From Crossaster papposus (taxonomy: Eukaryota > Echinodermata > Asteroidea > Velatida > Solasteridae), in the NCBI GenBank assembly GCA_037893245.1, contig JBAIAA010000318.1, positions 186,001 through 250,000 of the forward strand: a stretch of 64,000 bases of DNA. Direction: 5' to 3'. Positions 59,878-64,000 of this stretch are shown piece by piece. The notes beneath the pieces are model-generated. The model was not told where the DNA came from. It did not search any database and saw only the letters and a program-made list of their open reading frames with translations. The stretch's first letter is position 1, and every line of letters starts with the position of its first letter. Position numbers and translations under genes: made by a program.

Positions 59878-62800
59878 AACATTTCGGTTTAAAACCGACT
59901 ACTTTAATATAAATTTTCAAAAAATAATCCAGTAATATCCTATTATTATTGTGTTTGTTTGGAGTTGGTTAATACACGAGGCTATACAACGTCCACGAAC
60001 GGAACGCTCCCGAGTGTAGAATTCTTCGTAATTTTGTCTTTATTTTTTTCTTTAAAGTTTACATTGCTTATGCTGTGGAGTTTCAGGGGGCATTTCCAGT
60101 ATCCACTTTTATTGTACCGGTGTTTTTTTGTAAGTAGGCCTACATGTACTTTCATAATTGCCTGCCATAGCGTGACGTGTATAGACATCATTGTCAACAA
60201 TCCCAGAGTAAACTTCGCTATATATTCAGAAATAACGTTGTCACAGGCGGCTGAATTTGATTTTTCAAAAGGGCTAAACGATTTTGTTTAGAACGAATAG
60301 ACACGATATAAGTGCAATATCACTGGAAACCCCCCATGAAATCCCACAGTAGTATAAAATTGTTCATAGCAGTTTTTGCAGTACAGTAGCAGTACGTGCA
60401 CTTATTTCATTACAAGGGTGTAGTCTTCCTTTGGCCAAATTTTGTTTCGGGTAAAAGTTCTCATTCCTTCAACATTACTGTGCCTAAAATGAAAATTATG
60501 GCAATTTTAGTTTAAATATATATTTTGGAACCGCTGAAATAAAATTTCAGAATTGCAAATAAAAAGTGAATAAAAACTAAACACGGGCTATTTTTTATAT
60601 CGCAAAAGATAAAATGCTTCTATAGAAACAAACAACAACAACTCGCCTATTCAATTGTATGATACCAATGACACCACCCCACCCCCCCCCTGCAGTTCAA
60701 CCACCATGCCCAATTTAGCCTTTGTAAGATTTACTAATTATTTTGTTTTAACAAAATGCGCTAAAATCTGTATATAATTGCACTTTTGGGACTTCAATGA
60801 AGAATGTATAGTCTCGTTTTTGAAAGATAAAATGGGCTTTTCAATATTCATGTAGAGCGTGTTATATGATCCCAATAATTCTTTTCTACTTTAAAGTTAT
60901 AGTAAATCAATTTTGTCAGTTTTGATTGTTATCGTGAATGTTTAATATTCATAGAAAATAAGATTTCGGTTTGAAACCGACTACTTTAATAGAAATTTTC
61001 AAAAAATAATTCAGTAATATCCTACCATTATTGTGTGTGTTTGGAGTAATAATACACGAGGCTATACAACGTCCACGAACGGAACGTTCCCGAGTGTCGA
61101 ATTCTTCGTAATATTTTCTTTATTTTTTTCTTTAAAGTTTACATTACTTATGCTGTGGGGTTTCAGGGTGAATTTCCAGTATATCCACTTTTATTGTACC
61201 GGTGTTTTTTTGTAAGTACATGTACTTTCATAAGTGCCTGCCATAGCGTGACGTGTAGACATCATTGTCAACAATCCTTAAGTAAACTTCGCTATAATTA
61301 TATTCATCAATAATGTTGTCACAGGCGGCAGAATTTGATTTTTCAAAAGGACTAAACGATTTTGTTTAGGACAAACAGACACAATATAAGTGCAGTATCA
61401 CTGGAAACCCCCCCTACCCCCTGAAATCCCACAGTAGTATAAAATTGTTCATAGCAGTTTTTGCAGTACAGTAGCAGTACGTGTACTTACTTCATTACAA
61501 GGGTGTAGTCTTCCTTTGGCAAAGTTTTGTTTCGGGTAAAAGTTCACATTTCTAGTACAAACATGACTGTACCTACAATGTATATTATGGCAGTTTTAGT
61601 TTAAATATATATTTTGGAACCGCTGAAATAAACTTGAAATGGTATTCAGAAATGCAAATAAAAAGTAAATAAAAACTCATCACGGGTTATTTTGTATATT
61701 GCAAAAGATAAAATGCTTCTAGAAACAAACGAAAACAACTCGCCTATTCAATTGTATGATACCAATGACCCCGCCCCCCCCCCCCCCTTCCCCCCCCCCC
61801 CCCCCCCCCGCAGTTCAACCACCATGCCCAATTTAGCCTTAAGTTTGTGAGATTTACTAAAAACTTTGTTTTAACAAAATGCGCTAAACTCTGTAATTGT
61901 TTCGTTTCGGGTAAAAGGTCACATTCCTACAACATGACTGTACCTAAAATGAAAATTATGGCAATTTTAGTTTAAATATATATTTTAGAACCGCTAAATA
62001 AACTTGAAATGGTATTCAGAAATGCAAATAAAATGTGAATATAAACTAAACGCGTGTTAATTTTTTATATCGCAAAAGAAAAAATGCTTCTAGAAACAAA
62101 CAACAACAACTCGCCTATTCAATTGTATGATACCAATGACACCCCCCCCCCCCCCCCCCCCCCCACCCCGCAGTTCAACCACCATGCCCAATTTAGCCTT
62201 TGTAAGATTTACTAAAAACTTGGTTTTAACAAAATGCGCTAAAATCTGTAATTGCACAATTGGGACTTCAATGAAGAATGTATAGTCCCGTTTTTGAAAG
62301 ATAAAATGGGCTTTTCAATATTTATGTAGATGATCCAAATAATTCCTTTTCTACTTTAAAGTTATAGTAAATCAATTTTGTCAGTTGTGATTGTTATCGT
62401 GAATGTTGAATATTCATAGAAAATAACATTTCGGTTTAAAACCGACTACTTTAATAGAAATTTTCAAAAAATAATCCAGTAATGCTACTCTTATTGTGTG
62501 TGTTTGGAGTAGGTTAATACACGAGGCTACAACGTCCACGAACGAAACGCTCCCGAGTGTAGAATTCTTCGTAATTTTGTCTTTATTTTTTTCTTTAAAG
62601 TTTACATTACTTATGCTGTGGGGTTTCAGGGGGAATTTCCAGTATTCAATGTTATTGTACCGGTGTTTTTTTGTTAGTACATGTAGTAGTACATGTACTT
62701 TTCATAAGTGCATGCCATAGCGTGACGTGTAGACACCATTGTCAACAATCCTTAAAGGGATCGTATACGTTGATAATTACTCCAAAAATTTATGGCAATA

Positions 62801-64000
62801 CAAACTTACTTGGTAAGAAGTACAGCAGCTTTGGATAGTATGATGCATTTTTAGAAACTTTTCACTTTATAGTACTGAGGTTATAGAAAAAGATATCACT
62901 TTTTATCCCCAAAAATTTGAATCTGAGAAGCGTTACTGCAGTGACGTTTCTAAGAGTGTGTATTCTAATGCAGAATATTCTTCCTGCGTGGACAAAACCG
63001 CTTCAGAATTTCGGCAATATCTCAAAATCGCTACCACCTTTTGAAATGAAAATTGTACAGGTTAGTTTTATGGTATATATCTATTACTATATAGGATTGA
63101 AACAAACAGTGGGTTCCAATTACCAAACGTATACGATCCCTTTAAGTAAACTTCGCTATATATTCAGAAATAATGTTGTCACAGGCGGCTGAATTTGATT
63201 TTTTAAAAGGACTAAACAATTTTGTTTAGGACGAACAGACTCAATATGAGTGCAATATCACTGGAAACCCCCCTGAAATCCCACAGTAGTATAACATTGT
63301 TCATAGCAGTACGTGCACTTATTTCATTACAAGGGTGCAGTCTTCTTTGGCAAAGTTTTGTTTCGGGTAAAAGTTCACATTTCTACAACATTACTGTGCC
63401 TAAAATGTATATTATGGCAGTTTTAATTTAAATATATATTTTGGAACCGCTGAAATAAACTTGAAATGATATTTAGAAATGCAAATAAAAAGTGAATAAC
63501 AACTAAACACGGGTTATTTTTTATATCGCAAAAGATAAAATGCTTCTAGAAACCAACAACAACAACTCGCCTATTCAATTGTATGATACCAATGACACCC
63601 CCCCCCCCCCCCCCCCCCCAGTTCAACCACCATGTCTAATTTAGCCTTTGTGAGATTTTAATTATTTTGTTTTAACAAAATGCGCTATAATCTGTAATTG
63701 CACCATTGGGACTTCAATGAAGAATGTATAGTCCCGTTTTTGAAAGGTAAAATGGGCTTTTTTAATATTCATGTAGAGCGTGTTATATGATCCCAACAAT
63801 TCTATTCTACTTTAAAGTTATAGTAAATCAATTTTGTCAGTTTTGATTGTTATCGTGAATGTTGAATATTCATAGGAAATAAGATTTCGGTTTAAAACCG
63901 ACTACTTTAATAGAAATTTTCAAAAAATAATCCAGTAATGCTACTCTTATTGTGTGTGTTTGGAGTAGGTTAATACACGAGGCTATACAACGTCCACGAA
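59878..64000. repeat. Tandem array of a ~1.08-kb unit, running off the window
   Basis: The block TTTGGAGT...AATACACGAGGCTATACAAC starts at about 59,957, 61,039, 62,501 and 63,959. The first spacing is ~1.08 kb. The second is ~1.46 kb because a ~370-bp part (TTTCGGGTAAAAG to TCTGTAATTG) is doubled. The third is ~1.46 kb because a 386-bp MITE is inserted. Each unit has a C run of differing length at the same place. No long open frame is shared by all copies. Confidence 0.9.
62756..63141. mobile_element. 386-bp MITE with TTAA duplication and visible empty site
   Basis: Inverted ends AGGGATCGTATACGTT and AACGTATACGATCCCT with TTAA on both sides. The neighbouring tandem unit has the unfilled site (CAATCCTTAAGTAAACTTCG near 61,272), which proves insertion at TTAA. 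That target is used by piggyBac-type and Kolobok-type elements. Confidence 0.9.

Noticed and set aside
59959-62720. Similar short frames in each tandem unit
   Set aside because: They share the array sequence, but length and end differ between units, so there is no sign of selection for a protein.

Overview
The window is eukaryotic: AT-rich, intron-rich, crowded with inverted-repeat transposons, SINE and LINE fragments and long G/C homopolymers. An interstitial TTAGGG tract, frequent TACATGTACATG and TAGGCCTA words, an NXPE-type gene and the transposon families present suggest an invertebrate deuterostome (cephalochordate, hemichordate or echinoderm). The species cannot be read from the window.

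Layout. 1-10.7 kb: repeats, mainly a ~86-bp tandem array (2.4-5.45 kb), with a LINE scrap and a small MITE. 10,768-24,481: a 13.7-kb Ginger1-like DNA transposon with TGTG-starting inverted ends and a CCGG duplication. On its minus strand a gene of about 18 exons encodes a Gypsy-type integrase (H2C2, DDE and GPY/F parts), followed by a ubiquitin-specific protease domain and an unrecognised C-terminal region. 24.5-31 kb: foldback elements, a tRNA-derived SINE, a possible signal-anchor exon, and a divergent pair of exons, one the start of a RecQ-like helicase. 31,001-46,324: a second large transposon (15.3 kb, 6-bp TAATTC duplication, AATTCG-rich ends). It holds a broken integrase-core transposase gene and an oppositely oriented gene with a shortened HECT-like domain. 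A 4.1-kb foldback element carrying LINE pieces split the transposase and left an ATA duplication. 46.3-54.8 kb: repeats, a perfect 84-bp-arm palindrome, telomere-like repeats and MITEs. 54.9-58.2 kb: three well-phased exons of an NXPE/PC-esterase protein; its membrane-anchor exon may be the one at 26.5 kb, which would put the 15-kb transposon in intron 1. 59.9-64 kb: a tandem array of a ~1.08-kb unit that runs off the window end.

Main point: two unrelated integrase-type DNA transposons about 6.5 kb apart each carry a ubiquitin-system domain, a deubiquitinase in one and a HECT-like ligase domain in the other. Exon borders were read by eye from splice consensus and codon phase; no homology search was possible.
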